A DNA stretch of 6,512 nt. Origin: Phycisphaeraceae bacterium. Its GTDB lineage: Bacteria; Planctomycetota; Phycisphaerae; Phycisphaerales; UBA1924. Under the pieces are notes generated by a model. That model did no database searches, was not told the origin of the DNA, and saw only the letters and a list, made by a program, of their open reading frames with translations. This document shows positions 5,946 to 6,512 of the stretch, one piece after another. Position 1 is the stretch's first letter. The number at the start of each line of letters is the position of its first letter. The position numbers were made by a program, and so were the translations under genes. The stretch lies in the NCBI GenBank assembly GCA_009827215.1, contig WUAJ01000136.1:1-6512 (forward strand), in the 5' to 3' direction.

Positions 5946-5958
5946 GCTTCAAAGCTCA
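5943..5958 (+). promoter_or_regulatory. Intercistronic hairpin overlapping the stop codon
   Basis: TGAGCT and AGCTCA form a perfect 6-bp stem with a TCAA loop, beginning at the TGA stop of the DsbD-like gene and ending 5 bases before the AGGAG ribosome site of the redoxin gene. No U-tract follows, so it is probably not a terminator. It could adjust mRNA stability or the relative expression of the two genes. Confidence 0.35.
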
Positions 5959-5976
5959 TACGCAGGAGATTCAACC

Positions 5977-6512
5977 ATGAAAGCTCGCAATCGTTTCGCT
6001 ATCCTTGCTATCGCTGCTACCGCGATCACCACACCCGCTGTGATGATGGGCGCCGCGAACCTCAACACCACCACAGAAGCATCCGCTGCGGCTCCGCTGG
6101 GGATCGGTGACACCGTCCCCAACTTCACGCTTGTGGATCTTAATGACAACTCTCACACACTGACCGATTACACCAGCGCTGGAAAGACTGTTGTACTCGA
6201 GTGGTACTCGCCGGACTGTCCGTTCGTTCGTAAGCACTACCGCAAGGACACCGGGACGATGACCAAGCTCGAAGCACAGTTCGCGGACAATGATGTCGTT
6301 TGGCTGCGTATCAACTCAGCACACGGAGCACATCCATCGGCTGATCTCTCGCACAACAAAGACTACGCAAAGAAATGGAACATCCAGTCCCCGATCCTGA
6401 TGGACACCACTGGATCAACGGGGAAGAAGTACGGCGCCAAGCGTACGCCTGAGATGTACATCATCACTCCTGACCAGACCCTCGCGTACCACGGTGCGAT
6501 CGACAACCGCTC
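5977..6512 (+). CDS. Secreted redoxin / peroxiredoxin-like protein (partial, 3' end beyond right edge)
   Basis: The frame is open from ATG 5977 to the right edge (178 codons plus 2 bases). GGAG lies 8 bases before the ATG. The protein starts with a signal-like segment (MKARNRFAILAIAATAITTP, hydrophobic to about residue 28, possible cleavage near GAA or later in the Ala-rich stretch). A thioredoxin-fold domain follows: GDTVPNFTLVDLNDNSHTL (44-62), VVLEWYSPDCPFVRKHY (72-88) with a single Cys81, DVVWLRINSAH (106-116), ILMDTTGSTGKKYGAKRTPEMYIITPD (140-166) with the cis-Pro loop TP (158), and AYHGAIDNR. The motif is CPFV rather than CxxC, as in the CPFVxxHY group of AhpC/TSA-like redoxins, so resolution of Cys81 needs another thiol. 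The upstream DsbD-like CxxxC protein is an obvious candidate. Peroxidase versus reductase activity cannot be decided from sequence. Confidence 0.9.
   Translation, partial: MKARNRFAILAIAATAITTPAVMMGAANLNTTTEASAAAPLGIGDTVPNFTLVDLNDNSHTLTDYTSAGKTVVLEWYSPDCPFVRKHYRKDTGTMTKLEAQFADNDVVWLRINSAHGAHPSADLSHNKDYAKKWNIQSPILMDTTGSTGKKYGAKRTPEMYIITPDQTLAYHGAIDNR

Overview
The window looks like chromosomal DNA from a moderately GC-rich Gram-negative bacterium. The most likely origin is the phylum Planctomycetota, perhaps class Phycisphaerae. That placement is inferred from overall protein character (a deoC/paired-ALDH locus, a PilZ–J-domain protein, and planctomycete-like secreted redox proteins); no rRNA or other marker is present. 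The DNA is almost fully coding: seven complete or edge-truncated enzymes plus one regulatory/chaperone fusion. There are no tRNA or rRNA genes, insertion sequences, CRISPR arrays or phage genes, and no gene-free stretch over about 120 bases.

Left part (1-2811, minus strand). Three genes read leftward as a tight operon: a canonical aldehyde dehydrogenase with every catalytic residue (1309-2811), a GNAT acetyltransferase (792-1292), and the N-terminal 261 codons of a second ALDH-fold protein cut by the left edge (1-783). The second ALDH has lost the usual catalytic and NAD-binding residues. It resembles the C-terminal 'pseudo-ALDH' half of the two-domain ALDH16 family, so the pair looks like a split ALDH16.

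Middle (2930-4556). A plus-strand gene encodes a PilZ (c-di-GMP-binding) domain fused to a DnaJ J-domain. It meets deoC (deoxyribose-phosphate aldolase, minus strand) tail to tail with only 4 bases between the stop codons. DeoC makes acetaldehyde and glyceraldehyde-3-phosphate, and the ALDH is the natural candidate to oxidise the acetaldehyde, so the left operon and deoC probably form one deoxyribose/aldehyde catabolic module interrupted by the PilZ-J gene.

Right part (4556-6512). Upstream of deoC, and translationally coupled to it by a TGATG overlap, is a rhodanese-fold lipoprotein whose active-site Cys is replaced by Gly. An 82-base divergent control region separates it from a plus-strand pair: a secreted stand-alone DsbD N-terminal-type protein with a CxxxC motif, and a secreted single-Cys redoxin that runs off the right edge. 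These two look like a periplasmic thiol-redox operon.

The points most worth following up are the PilZ-J fusion with apparently intact c-di-GMP and HPD motifs, the split ALDH16-like arrangement, the coupling of a Cys-less rhodanese lipoprotein to deoC, and a marked excess of GATC sites.
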